Assembly: GCA_963976055.1 (NCBI GenBank)
Contig: CAXBJB010000001.1
Span: 310,001 to 374,000 of the forward strand
DNA from: UBA1479 sp963976055
Lineage (GTDB): Bacteria > Pseudomonadota > Alphaproteobacteria > Rhodospirillales > Casp-alpha2
Length of the DNA: 64,000 bases
Direction of reading: 5' to 3'
The number at the start of each line of letters is the position of its first letter. Position 1 is the stretch's first letter. Position numbers and translations under genes: made by a program. This document shows, piece after piece, positions 30,502 to 39,511 of the stretch. The notes below the pieces were generated by a model. That model worked only from the letters and a program-made list of their open reading frames with translations, was not told the origin of the DNA and ran no database searches.

Positions 30502-30870
30502 TCATCTTACGCTGGTAATAGCGTACCCCTTGCCCGATTGCACAAAGTCAAAGTCGACGGTTTTACCAACACTGAGTTTTTCCAGCAGGGCCTTATCCAT
30601 GACCATGAAGCCCATCGTCATGGACGGCCAATTCAAGGTGCCGACAGGCTCGTGGGCCAACGTCACCATGCCACTGCTGCCATCGACCTTGGTCACCTTA
30701 CCCCTTGTGGAATGGATCGTTTGGTCAGCGGCAGGCTTATCCATCCTGTTGTTTTCCATAGTGCCCATCGGCATGTCCTTCATGTCGTTCATCATCTTTT
30801 GCTGAGCCGTGGCCGGGGCTGCGGCAATCGCCAGGAAGGCGGCGCAAAGGACGATCGTTGATTTTTTCAT
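30502..30870 (-). CDS. cusF: CusF-like periplasmic copper/silver-binding protein
   Basis: This 122-residue secreted protein has a signal peptide ending ATAQ, a Met-rich linker (MMNDMKDMPMGTM), and the CusF OB-fold with GKVTKVDGSSGMVTLAHEPV and the metal site NWPSMTMGF. The Trp and Met residues that cap Cu(I)/Ag(I) are present. It is the last gene of the cus operon on this strand, 73 bases after cusA, and hands metal to the CusCBA efflux complex. The TTG just upstream is not needed; GGAGAG lies before ATG 30870. Confidence 0.9.
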   Translation of the reverse strand: MKKSTIVLCAAFLAIAAAPATAQQKMMNDMKDMPMGTMENNRMDKPAADQTIHSTRGKVTKVDGSSGMVTLAHEPVGTLNWPSMTMGFMVMDKALLEKLSVGKTVDFDFVQSGKGYAITSVR

Positions 30871-30943
30871 CAAATTCTCTCCACAAGTTGGTGAAAGGTT
30901 GCAAGCTGGGGTCTGGCACCGCCGATTGACCCGAAGATATCCA

Positions 30944-33900
30944 TCACGCGGTATCGGCAGATGACGGAATGAGTTGATCCGCCGCCTGTCGTCCTTTGCG
31001 CCGCCGGCGCATTAGGTAGTAGGCGGCGGGTATCACGAACATCGATAACAAGGGCGCGGTGATCATGCCGCCGACCATCGGCGCGGCAATGCGCTGCATG
31101 ACCTCGCTGCCGGTCCCGACGCCCCACATGATCGGCAGCAGGCCGGCCAGAATCACCGCGACGGTCATGGCTTTCGGCCGCACGCGCAGAACCGCGCCTT
31201 CCCGAATGGCGTCGAGCAAGTCCGCCTCGCTTGTCAGACCTTGTTCAATCCGCGCGGACCATGCTTGCTTCAGGTACAGGAGCATGATGACCCCGAATTC
31301 GGCGGCTACCCCCGCAAGCGCGATGAACCCGACCACGCCGGCGACGGAAAGATTGTATCCGAGGCCGTAAAGAAGCCAGATGCCGCCGACCAGCGCGAAC
31401 GGCAGGGTGGCCATCAGCAGCAAGGCTTCGCCGAAGCTCTTGAAGGTCAGGTACAGCAGCACGAGGATGATCAGGAGCGTAAAGGGTACGACAACCTTGA
31501 GTTTGGCGCTCGCGCGCTCGAGAAACTCGAACTGTCCGGACCACGTAACCGAATACCCCGGCGGCAGATCGATCTGTTCGCTCACCCTTTGTTGCATTTC
31601 GCGAACTGCTGAACCGAGATCCCGCCCACGCAGGTCCACGTATACGAACCCGGCCAACCTAGCATTTTCGCTGCGAAGCATCGGGGGGCCATCGTTAATC
31701 CGGATGTCGGCGACGTCACCCAACACCAGTTGCTGGCCACGAGGCGTGACGATGGGCAGGGCACGAAGCCTGTCGAGAGAGTCGCGCGTCTCACGGGGAT
31801 AACGCAGATTGATGGGATAACGCTGCAACCCTTCGACCGTCTCACCAATATTCTTTCCCCCGACGGCGGAACTGACGACGGACTGAACGTCGGCGATATT
31901 CAACCCGTAGCGGGCGGAAAGCTCCCGCTTGATGTCCACATCGACGTACCGGCCACCCGTCATACGTTCGGCGAAGGCGCTGGTCACACCGGGCAGGTTC
32001 TTGACGGTCCGTTCAATTTCGCCGGTGAGCCTGTCTATGACCTTCAGATCGCTCCCGAGAACCTTGACACCAACCGGGCTCTTGATCCCGGTCGCCAGCA
32101 TATCGATGCGGTTGCGGATGGGCGGTATCCAAATGTTCGTCAGTCCCGGCACGCGCACGGTTCTGTCGAGTTCCTCGACGATCTTCTCGGGCGTCATTCC
32201 GGCGCGCCATTCATCACGGGGTTTGAATTGGATCGTCGTTTCGAACATCACCAGGGGTGCCGGGTCGGTGGCGGTGACCGCCCTGCCGGCTTTTCCGTAT
32301 ACGGTCGCGACTTCGGGGACAGTCTTTATCAGGCGATCCGTTTGTTGCAGCAACTCGGCGGCCTTTCCCGCAGACAGGCCAGGAAGCGCCGTCGGCATGT
32401 AGAGCAGGTCGCCTTCGTCGAGCGGCGGCATGAATTCGCTTCCGATATGCTGCAACGGCCACAAACTGGCCACGAAAAACAGCGCGGCCACAACAATAGT
32501 CGACCTGGGAAACCGCAACACGACTTCAAGCATCGGCCGATAAACCGCGATCAGTCCGCGATTGATGGGGTTTTTGTGCTCATCGGGGATGCGGCCGCGA
32601 ATCAGATACCCCATCAGCACCGGGATCAACGTGACGGCCAAACCGGCGGCTGCGGCCATTGCATAGGTCTTGGTGAAGGCCAGGGGAGAGAATAGCCGCC
32701 CCTCCTGCGCTTCGAGCGCGAAAACCGGCACGAACGACAGGGTGATGATCAGCAGAGAGAAGAACAGGGCCGGGCCGACCTCAGCCGCGGCATCACCGAT
32801 GACCCGCCACCTTGCCTCTCCCGCCAGCGGCTCATCCGGGTGTTTATGACGCCAGTGCTCCAGGTGCTTGTGCGCGTTTTCGATCATCACCACGGCGGCA
32901 TCGACCATTGCTCCGATGGCGATGGCGATCCCGCCCAGGGACATGATATTGGCGTTCACACCCTGCCAATTCATGACCATGAAGGCGGCAAGAATACCGA
33001 TAGGCAACGAGACGATCGCGACCAACGCCGACCGAAGATGAAACAGGAAGATTACGCAAACCGCCGCGACGACAAGAAATTCCTCGAACAACTTGAAGCT
33101 CAGGTTCTCGATGGCACGTTCGATCAGACCCGCGCGGTCATAGGTCGGAACGATTTCAACGCCGTCCGGTAGGCTCGATTTCAGGGTTTCCAGCTTGTCT
33201 TTGACCGCTTGGATGGTGGAAAGGGCATTCTCGCCGGATCTCATCACGATCACACCGCCCACCGCTTCGCCCAGTCCGTCCAACTCACCGATCCCGCGCC
33301 GCATTTCCGGACCGATCTGGACATGCGCGACATCGCCCAGGACCACCGAGACACCGGCATCCGTGGTCATCAGCGGTATGGTTCGGAAATCGTCCAGGGA
33401 TTGAAGGTAGCCGGAAGTCCGAACCATGAACTCGGCCTCGCCCATTTCGAGAACCGAGCCCCCGGCCTCCTGATTGGCTCGACGAATGGCGTTCACGACA
33501 GTTCCGTGGGCGATCCGATAGGCGGCCAGCTTGTCGGGATCCAGAACCACCTGGTATTGGCGCACCATGCCGCCGATCGTCGCCACTTCGGCTACGCCGG
33601 GAACCGTCTTGAGCTCGAATTTCAGGAACCAGTCCTGAAGGCTTCTTAGCTGCGCCAAGTCCTGCCGGCCGGACTTGTCGACCAAGGCGTACTGATAGAT
33701 CCAACCGACACCCGTGGCATCGGGCCCCAGGGCCGAGTTGGCACCGGGCGGCAGGCGTGATTGAGCTTGGTTGAGGTATTCAAGAACCCGGGATCGCGCC
33801 CAATAGAGGTCGATTCCGTCCTCGAACAACACGTAGACATAGCTGTCACCGAAGAAGGAATAGCCGCGCACCACCGCAGCGCCGGGCACCGAGAGCATCG

Positions 33901-34114
33901 TGGTCGTGAGAGGATAGGTGACTTGGTTCTCCACAAGCTGCGGCGCCTGGCCGGGCCACGTCGTCCGGATGATCACCTGGGTGTCGGACAGGTCCGGAAG
34001 CGCGTCCAGGGGCGTGCGGGTCAATGAAATGATCCCCCAGGCGGTAAGCAGCAGGGTGGCCAGCAAGACCAAAAAACGGTTGGCGATCGACCAGTAAATT
34101 AGACGGGCGATCAT
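30944..34114 (-). CDS. cusA: Heavy-metal RND efflux pump CusA
   Basis: This 1056-residue inner-membrane proton-driven exporter of Cu(I)/Ag(I) has the normal family length. The HME-RND features are clear: NRFLVLLATLLLTAWG at the first helix, TTWPGQAPQLVE, the fourth-helix charged block GAMVDAAVVMIENAHKHLE, and EFMPPLDEGDLLYMP. The residues match the CusA (monovalent) rather than the CzcA branch. The start overlaps the cusB stop (ATGA). It works with CusB and CusC across the envelope. Confidence 0.93.
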   Translation of the reverse strand: MIARLIYWSIANRFLVLLATLLLTAWGIISLTRTPLDALPDLSDTQVIIRTTWPGQAPQLVENQVTYPLTTTMLSVPGAAVVRGYSFFGDSYVYVLFEDGIDLYWARSRVLEYLNQAQSRLPPGANSALGPDATGVGWIYQYALVDKSGRQDLAQLRSLQDWFLKFELKTVPGVAEVATIGGMVRQYQVVLDPDKLAAYRIAHGTVVNAIRRANQEAGGSVLEMGEAEFMVRTSGYLQSLDDFRTIPLMTTDAGVSVVLGDVAHVQIGPEMRRGIGELDGLGEAVGGVIVMRSGENALSTIQAVKDKLETLKSSLPDGVEIVPTYDRAGLIERAIENLSFKLFEEFLVVAAVCVIFLFHLRSALVAIVSLPIGILAAFMVMNWQGVNANIMSLGGIAIAIGAMVDAAVVMIENAHKHLEHWRHKHPDEPLAGEARWRVIGDAAAEVGPALFFSLLIITLSFVPVFALEAQEGRLFSPLAFTKTYAMAAAAGLAVTLIPVLMGYLIRGRIPDEHKNPINRGLIAVYRPMLEVVLRFPRSTIVVAALFFVASLWPLQHIGSEFMPPLDEGDLLYMPTALPGLSAGKAAELLQQTDRLIKTVPEVATVYGKAGRAVTATDPAPLVMFETTIQFKPRDEWRAGMTPEKIVEELDRTVRVPGLTNIWIPPIRNRIDMLATGIKSPVGVKVLGSDLKVIDRLTGEIERTVKNLPGVTSAFAERMTGGRYVDVDIKRELSARYGLNIADVQSVVSSAVGGKNIGETVEGLQRYPINLRYPRETRDSLDRLRALPIVTPRGQQLVLGDVADIRINDGPPMLRSENARLAGFVYVDLRGRDLGSAVREMQQRVSEQIDLPPGYSVTWSGQFEFLERASAKLKVVVPFTLLIILVLLYLTFKSFGEALLLMATLPFALVGGIWLLYGLGYNLSVAGVVGFIALAGVAAEFGVIMLLYLKQAWSARIEQGLTSEADLLDAIREGAVLRVRPKAMTVAVILAGLLPIMWGVGTGSEVMQRIAAPMVGGMITAPLLSMFVIPAAYYLMRRRRKGRQAADQLIPSSADTA

Positions 34115-35739
34115 TTCGACTCTCCCGCGGAGGGTCCGTTCCGGGGTGTCAGGGAAACGATCATTGGCGCATCTCCCTCCTGCAACTGGAACCTGATCTC
34201 AATCTCGTCGCCGCTCCGCACGCCGGGCATCTTGATCTGGGGGGGCAACTTGAAGTCCATGGTCATCGCCGGCCATTGCAAGGCCTGGATCTCGGGATGC
34301 ACCAAGGTCAGGGCATCGGCCGACACTGCCTCGACACGCGCGGTCGTTTCATAGGTCCTGGCCGCATTGGACTCCGGCGTGCTCATTGGCGGCGGGGACA
34401 TGCGTGCCTCGACTCCCTTCAGGCTGGCCTCGGAATCGATAAGAAACTGGCCGGATAGGACAACCTTCTGGCCTTTTAAGAGACCGCTTATGATCTCACT
34501 CCGGCCATTCTGCTCCCTACCAACCTCTACTTCGGTGGGGCGGAACCCGTTATTGTCCTCGGCCACCATAACCAAGGTGCGTCGGCCTGTTCTGATCAGC
34601 GCTTCGGAAGGCACCAACAAAACCATTCTGCTTTGCTCATCCAGAAGACGCATCCTCACGAACATTCCGGGGACAAGAAGTTCCTCTGGATTTGCCAATT
34701 CCAAACGCGCCTTGCGCGTTCGGGTCGTGGGGTTCACCTCGGGCAGCAGGGCCTGTACCTTGCCCTCGAATATCTTCCCGGTCAGGCCGGGCGCCTGCGC
34801 CGAGACCGGACTTCCCGCGCGCAATTTCGCCGCCTGGCTTTCTGGCACTTCGGCATGCGCCCACACCGTCGAAAGGTCGTTTATCCGGGCCAGAAGCATT
34901 CCCGAATTGACCGTGCTGCCCTCGCGGGCCGTCAATTCGGTGACGACGCCGTCATGCGGTGCGACGATCGTGGTGCGCGCCTGCACCTTGCCCGTGCGTT
35001 CGACATTCTCGATCTGGCGATCATCCATGCCGGCTTGCCGCATGCGTTGCAGAGAGGCCTCGACAAGAGGTTGAAGATCGCGCCCTTGCATTCGACGGAC
35101 GCTAAGGTAGTCCTCCTGTACGGCAACCCAGTCGGGTACATAAAGTTCGAACAACGGTTGACCCTTGGTGACGCGGTCCAACGTCGCGCGGACATGCAGC
35201 TTCTCGACAAACCCGGTCGCGCGGGCCTGGATGGCAGACTGACCGCGTTCGTTCCAGGCGATGGCGCCGACCGCCGAAACTTCCTGCGAGAGGACGCCGT
35301 CAACGACCTCTCCGACGCGAAGGCCGAGATTTTGCTGGATACGCGGGCTGACGGTCACGGTTCCCGGGTCCGATCCCTCGCCCCCCGAATACGCGGGGAC
35401 GAGCATCATATCCATGAACGGCGACTTGGCCGGGGAATCGAACTTTTTCCCCGGCACCATGGGGTCGTGATAATAGAGAATCCGACGATCTGTCAGGGGG
35501 TCCGTATCACCGGCCTTGAGGCCGCTTTCCATGTGGCGGCGGGTCGCACTTTCTCCTTCGGGAATTCCCCAACTGGAAGGGTCTTCTGGCGCCGCGACGG
35601 TCATCGCCTGTGCCTCCATCAAACCAACCGAAGGAGATTGGGGCGCCGCGTGCGACATGCCGAGGCGATAAAGCCCAAAGCCGGCCGCGGTGATCACGCT
35701 GATCGCGAGCAGGCTCATCGATATCTTTTTGCTGTTCAT
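34111..35739 (-). CDS. cusB: CusB membrane-fusion protein with fused C-terminal CusF domain
   Basis: This 542-residue periplasmic adaptor connects CusA to CusC. An N-terminal membrane anchor (residues 8-26) is followed by a heavy-metal-binding domain (YYHDPMVPGKKFDSPAKSPF at about 85-105), then the adaptor hairpin and barrel regions. After about residue 455 a CusF-like domain is appended (TARVEAVSADALTLVHPEIQ, with the metal motif LQWPAMTMDF). The operon also encodes a separate CusF. Overlaps of four bases with both neighbours indicate coupled translation. Confidence 0.92.
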   Translation of the reverse strand: MNSKKISMSLLAISVITAAGFGLYRLGMSHAAPQSPSVGLMEAQAMTVAAPEDPSSWGIPEGESATRRHMESGLKAGDTDPLTDRRILYYHDPMVPGKKFDSPAKSPFMDMMLVPAYSGGEGSDPGTVTVSPRIQQNLGLRVGEVVDGVLSQEVSAVGAIAWNERGQSAIQARATGFVEKLHVRATLDRVTKGQPLFELYVPDWVAVQEDYLSVRRMQGRDLQPLVEASLQRMRQAGMDDRQIENVERTGKVQARTTIVAPHDGVVTELTAREGSTVNSGMLLARINDLSTVWAHAEVPESQAAKLRAGSPVSAQAPGLTGKIFEGKVQALLPEVNPTTRTRKARLELANPEELLVPGMFVRMRLLDEQSRMVLLVPSEALIRTGRRTLVMVAEDNNGFRPTEVEVGREQNGRSEIISGLLKGQKVVLSGQFLIDSEASLKGVEARMSPPPMSTPESNAARTYETTARVEAVSADALTLVHPEIQALQWPAMTMDFKLPPQIKMPGVRSGDEIEIRFQLQEGDAPMIVSLTPRNGPSAGESK

Positions 35740-37226
35740 TGTCCCGGCTCCTTGTCGGATTTGGAATTGGTTGCATCGGCTGACGCATCGGGTTCAGGTA
35801 TGAGAAACTCCAACCACGCCCAGATGGCTGCGGCCTGTTTTTCGATTCGCAATCTCTCCAACTGGGTGTTGAGCTCCATACGCCGGGCCTCCAGCACGGT
35901 CGCCAGTGTCCCCTTGCCGCCGCGGTATGCCGCAACGGATGCGTTGGTCCTCTCGGCGGCCAGGGGAATTAACGACTGGTCGTAGTCCCGCACCCTCATC
36001 AGGTTGGAGCGCCAAGTCGCCAACATGCGCTCGACTTCCGAATGATGCTCGCGGCGCATCTCTTCCCGCTCGGCCCGTATCTCGGCGACTTTTTCGAGGC
36101 GCGCGGCGAGTTCCCGGTCCTGGCGGTTTTTTTGGTTCCACTGAAGCGGGATAGACGCGCCGACGGAGACCATGTCGCTGAAGTTGTCACCTCGCCTGCT
36201 GAACATAAGGGAGAGGCTCCAGTCGGCGTTCTTGTCTTCCCTCGCGACCTTGACCTCGGCCAGCGCGACCTGCTCCTTTGAGTTCAGGGCTTGAATTTCA
36301 GGATGCAAATCGACTTGGTGCGCTGTGTCTAGTCCGTCCCAGCCGATATTGCTCAGGGCCGGTGCGGTGCCCAGCGGCAACCTCGCGCTCTCTCCAATCC
36401 ATCGTGCCAGGAGAGTGGTGGAATTGCTGACATCCGCTCGCACCTCGTGAATTCGATTGTCGATGCGGGAAATCTCCTCTTGTGCCGTGAAAACGTCTTT
36501 TTGCGGGCCTCGACCGCTTCGATAAGCCGTGGAAACAGCCTCTGCTGTAAGGACGGCTTCTTCACGCTGGCGTTCGAGAAGGTTCAATATGCGCTGTTGA
36601 TAAAAGCGGTCGAACCAGGCACGCGCGGTTTCGGTTCGAAGACGCGCCAATTCCATGGACCGCATTGCCGACGCCAATTCTGCCTCGCGTTCAAACCGGT
36701 CGCGTCGGGCATCCCTTTTGTCACTTCCGATGAATGTCTGCGTAAGGCCGACCGAACGCATGGTCATGAAATCGTCGGTCAGGCTGTAGCGCATCGAACC
36801 AGTGACAGGCAGATTGTCGATCGAGAACCGGAGAACAGGGTCGGGCAGACTACCCGCCGACACCGCCCTTTCGCGGGATGACCGGCCCCTGGCGTCTTTA
36901 GCGTGCAAACTGAATGAACGTTCTTCCGCCAACCGAAGGGCGTGATCAATAGTCAATTCGGCTGATGGTTCAGGCGCCTGCGCGAGAGGCTCCTTGGGGA
37001 AAACGATCGTTAACGCGGCGACGGCAACAAGAAAAATTGAAAAGCCGCGGAAGGATTGAGCGAGAAAAGTGGGGGGCCCTTTGGCTTCCCGCGGGGACTC
37101 TTCACCCTTCGGCACTGGGACAACGGCTAGGAGTTCGTGTTTCTCCGCGACACCATGAGATGGTGGCACAAGTGTGACGAGGGCAAGCCCGGGCATTCCC
37201 GGAGCCAACCTCTTGATGACGGACAT
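35736..37226 (-). CDS. cusC: TolC/CusC-family outer-membrane efflux protein
   Basis: This 496-residue outer-membrane channel partner of CusBA has two OEP repeats: ALRLAEERSFSLHAKDARGR at the start of the first, and helical segments rich in Glu/Arg/Ala throughout. A GLTQTFIG block and PLQWNQKNRQ mark the second strand regions. The hydrophobic export segment (SIFLVAVAALTIVFP) lies about 60 residues from the chosen ATG (37226, with AAGAAGGA upstream), unusually deep; a later start could not be found. No lipobox is evident. It overlaps cusB. Confidence 0.88.
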   Translation of the reverse strand: MSVIKRLAPGMPGLALVTLVPPSHGVAEKHELLAVVPVPKGEESPREAKGPPTFLAQSFRGFSIFLVAVAALTIVFPKEPLAQAPEPSAELTIDHALRLAEERSFSLHAKDARGRSSRERAVSAGSLPDPVLRFSIDNLPVTGSMRYSLTDDFMTMRSVGLTQTFIGSDKRDARRDRFEREAELASAMRSMELARLRTETARAWFDRFYQQRILNLLERQREEAVLTAEAVSTAYRSGRGPQKDVFTAQEEISRIDNRIHEVRADVSNSTTLLARWIGESARLPLGTAPALSNIGWDGLDTAHQVDLHPEIQALNSKEQVALAEVKVAREDKNADWSLSLMFSRRGDNFSDMVSVGASIPLQWNQKNRQDRELAARLEKVAEIRAEREEMRREHHSEVERMLATWRSNLMRVRDYDQSLIPLAAERTNASVAAYRGGKGTLATVLEARRMELNTQLERLRIEKQAAAIWAWLEFLIPEPDASADATNSKSDKEPGQ

Positions 37227-37345
37227 ATTGTTCGATCCTTCTTGGCGGACGGCCATCGGATGCCGCCGGAAACGGTGCACGCATACGCGAGACTAGCGGC
37301 CAGGCTCAGGCCCGGTCCAAGGCACGCGCAGAGGTCATCGAAGGA

Positions 37346-37711
37346 TCAGGTTCGTGGGGGAGGGAATAACAGACCGATTGCCCACGAACGCAGGTGCTCG
37401 GCTTTAACGAGTCGAAGCGCGATGGTCTCCTGATCGGGAAATTCGTGCGTTGATGCACCAATGATCAAGGGAACAAGACAGGTTGAAACGCAGAACTCAG
37501 GCGGGCAGGACTGTTCCGTCGCGCAACAAGAACCTTCCGCTTCTCCGTGTCGGGCCGCATCGTTCTGACAGCTGATGACGTCCACTTGGCCAACGCTGGC
37601 GCCGCCTGATGTCGATAAGCTACCCGAGTCCGCCCACGCAGCGACCACAGGTGGAAGCAACAAGGCAGATACCAGTAAAATCGCTGAGATCAGACGAGGT
37701 AAAAATCGCAT
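37346..37711 (-). CDS. Small secreted Cys-rich protein upstream of cusC
   Basis: This 121-residue protein has a clear signal peptide (to about residue 27, VVAAWA) and six cysteines in the mature part (SCQND, SCCATEQSCPPEFCVSTC). It lies 119 bases before cusC on the same strand. I do not recognise a family. Cys pairs beside a copper/silver pump suggest metal binding in the periplasm, by inference. The 247 bases upstream (37712-37958) hold no convincing gene and may carry the operon promoter. Confidence 0.6.
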   Translation of the reverse strand: MRFLPRLISAILLVSALLLPPVVAAWADSGSLSTSGGASVGQVDVISCQNDAARHGEAEGSCCATEQSCPPEFCVSTCLVPLIIGASTHEFPDQETIALRLVKAEHLRSWAIGLLFPPPRT

Positions 37712-37958
37712 CAGGGTTACAGAGCCAACAATCTGAAGCAGGGAAGGCGATAAGGCACGATATCAAATTTTTTTTGCGGCGCACCATCTTTGTTTTCGCA
37801 GGGCATCATATTTTTGTGACCGTACGACAACGTTATCGCATCGAGCCGGAAAACCGACCAATCCATGGGGTCGAGCAAGAAATAGGCCGATCTCTTATGA
37901 TATTCAAGGAGCCGAAGATCAAGTTCCAGAGGCCAATGACATATCCGCCCATGCGGGG

Positions 37959-38222
37959 CTATGGTTGCCCTATTCCTGCGGTTCGAAGGGCGTCTTCGGT
38001 CACACCTCGACCAGCACAACACGAGGCCAGAACACCATTCACCGCCACGGCGGGCAGCGTGCGCACGCCCAAGTCCTTGGCCCTGGCGATCACCTTGACC
38101 TCTTTCATATCGAGGATGGAAACCTCGCAGTTTGAACAGGCCATCTGGTTGACCAGCTCAATGGTTTCCTCACACAAACCACATCCGGCACTGAAAACCT
38201 CGATCTTGCGTTTCTGGGTCAT
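37959..38222 (-). CDS. Thioredoxin-like small thiol protein
   Basis: This 87-residue protein has a thioredoxin/glutaredoxin fold, starting KIEVFSAGCGLCEETIELVN with a CGLC active-site-like motif, and with the cis-proline block VRTLPAVAVNGVLA. Two more Cys pairs follow (ACSNC, SCC). It is the third gene after MerR and the MerC-like protein, 22 bases downstream, and thus part of a metal-thiol module. It may deliver or reduce Hg or other soft metals in the cytoplasm; the role is inferred. Confidence 0.75.
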   Translation of the reverse strand: MTQKRKIEVFSAGCGLCEETIELVNQMACSNCEVSILDMKEVKVIARAKDLGVRTLPAVAVNGVLASCCAGRGVTEDALRTAGIGQP

Positions 38223-38244
38223 CGTCAAAATCTCCTTCGTTGAG

Positions 38245-38997
38245 TCATGAGGTTACGTATTCGTCCTTAATGTTCGCACAGGCAGGACAGCCCGCTGTTT
38301 GGCCCGATTGGCTTTTGCTTCGCATCGGCCAGGTGTTCCACAGGGACGCAGCAACGAGAACGCCAAGACCACCCCACATGGCCGGGTCGCTGTCGAAGCC
38401 GAACTTGCCGATTAGTACGATCCCTGCGCCGACAACACCCAGCCCAAACGGACCGTACCCGCGCCGTGTCGTCGCTCGGTAAGCCAATGCAGAAACGGCA
38501 ATGGCAAGAAAGGCACCGGTGAGCGGCAATAGAAATGGGGTATAGTCGATTAATCCGATGCCAAGACTGCTGAACAAACCGGCATAAGCCGGCCAACAGG
38601 CGGGGCAGGCGAGTTTCGGCAATAAAGCCGCCCCGAAGGACGGCACCAGGGCCGCATTCAAATGCAAGGTTCCAGAGGGCTTGCCGGGTTCATAACTTGG
38701 CGTCAACGCCGTCACGATCTGGTCAAGCGGCGGCACGCCACGCGCATCGCCTTCCAACGTGTATATGCGGCAACACGAACTGGCTTCTTCAAGGGGAAGT
38801 CCCGACACGTCCTTACCATCGACCAAGATCGTCGGCGAGCCATAGGAACGAACGTGGTTGGGCGTATCTGGGTCACCGACCTCCCATTCCGACCAAGCAG
38901 GAGCCACACCGGCAGCGCCAAACGCCGCGATCAACTGTTTTCGGGTGGCCGCGATATTCGGGCATGATTTTTCATAGACGAATTCAACGGTCGGCAT
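38245..38997 (-). CDS. Thioredoxin-like / MerC-like membrane fusion protein
   Basis: This 250-residue protein has an N-terminal soluble domain (about 1-95: PTVEFVYEKSCPNIAATRKQ, GSPTILVDGKDV, and a CC pair), resembling the thioredoxin-like organomercurial/alkylmercury-associated domain. It is followed by four membrane helices of the MerC type with the metal-binding LPKLACPACWPAYAGLF. A final Cys pair (GCPACAN) is near the C-terminus. It likely imports or handles a soft metal such as mercury. It overlaps the end of merR-like 38984-39403 by 14 bases. Confidence 0.78.
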   Translation of the reverse strand: MPTVEFVYEKSCPNIAATRKQLIAAFGAAGVAPAWSEWEVGDPDTPNHVRSYGSPTILVDGKDVSGLPLEEASSCCRIYTLEGDARGVPPLDQIVTALTPSYEPGKPSGTLHLNAALVPSFGAALLPKLACPACWPAYAGLFSSLGIGLIDYTPFLLPLTGAFLAIAVSALAYRATTRRGYGPFGLGVVGAGIVLIGKFGFDSDPAMWGGLGVLVAASLWNTWPMRSKSQSGQTAGCPACANIKDEYVTS

Positions 38998-39403
38998 TTG
39001 AGGGCCCTTTCCTGGCTTCCAGGGCATCAAGAATCGGACAGGCACTCACCGGCCCTGTGCTGGGGCACGCATTCGTCCATGTGCCGAGGACATCCCGCAT
39101 TCGCGATAAAACATCGATCTTCTCCTCGATTTCGCTGAGTTTCCCCAGCGCCCGGTCCCGAACATCGCTGCACGATGCCCCGGGATCGGCTTTAAGTGAG
39201 AGAAGGTCTCCAATATCCCGCAAAGTGAACCCAACATCCTGGGCGCGTTTGATGAACTGAATATGGCGAACGACCTCCGGCGCGTATTTCCGATAGCCGT
39301 TCGCATCCCGGTCAGGCGTTTCAATCAGTCCCTGCTGTTCGTAATAACGCAGCGTTTCGACACTCACGCCTCCTTGCCGGGCGACATCTCCGATGTTCAG
39401 CAT
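38984..39403 (-). CDS. MerR-family metal-responsive regulator
   Basis: This 139-residue activator has the MerR DNA-binding domain (MLNIGDVARQGGVSVETLRYYE), a dimerisation helix, and metal-ligand cysteines in the ZntR/MerR pattern: one in GASCSDVRD and two in ACPSTGPVSACPIL. A divalent soft metal (Zn, Hg, Pb or Cd) is therefore more likely than Cu(I). It heads the MerC-like and thioredoxin-like genes and its own promoter (39429-39460) carries a MerR-type spacer. The longer frame upstream is not used; GGAG precedes ATG 39403. Confidence 0.88.
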   Translation of the reverse strand: MLNIGDVARQGGVSVETLRYYEQQGLIETPDRDANGYRKYAPEVVRHIQFIKRAQDVGFTLRDIGDLLSLKADPGASCSDVRDRALGKLSEIEEKIDVLSRMRDVLGTWTNACPSTGPVSACPILDALEARKGPSNADR

Positions 39404-39428
39404 TTCAGTATCTCCATCGATTCCGGAC

Positions 39429-39460
39429 AGCGTAAACCCTGTAGTATACTTTAGGGTCAA
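39429..39460 (-). promoter_or_regulatory. MerR/ZntR-type promoter with 20-bp spacer
   Basis: On the minus strand, -35 TTGACC (39460-39455) and -10 TACGCT (39434-39429) are 20 bp apart, over-long as in all MerR-activated promoters. The spacer holds the dyad CCCT...AGGG around a central AGTATACT. The layout closely parallels the E. coli zntA promoter. It points towards the MerR gene itself, 26 bases away. Confidence 0.72.
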
Positions 39461-39478
39461 GGCGGAAATTTGCCTTGA
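39457..39478. promoter_or_regulatory. Inverted repeat overlapping the MerR promoter
   Basis: TCAAGGC (39457-39463), eight bases, GCCTTGA (39472-39478) is a perfect seven-base inverted repeat. It overlaps the -35 box of the minus-strand promoter and lies 34 bases before the plus-strand gene at 39512, so it could bind a second regulator for either direction. Confidence 0.4.
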
Positions 39479-39511
39479 TCCGGCCATGATTGATGGCAAC
39501 ACTTCCGACCC

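Noticed and set aside
30457..30861. Plus-strand frame over the cusF gene
   Set aside because: CusF on the minus strand has a signal peptide and an intact metal motif; this frame has none.
37717..38022. 101-residue minus-strand frame between the Cys-rich gene and the thioredoxin-like gene
   Set aside because: It is basic, overlaps the thioredoxin-like gene and has no conserved features; the interval is more likely a promoter region.
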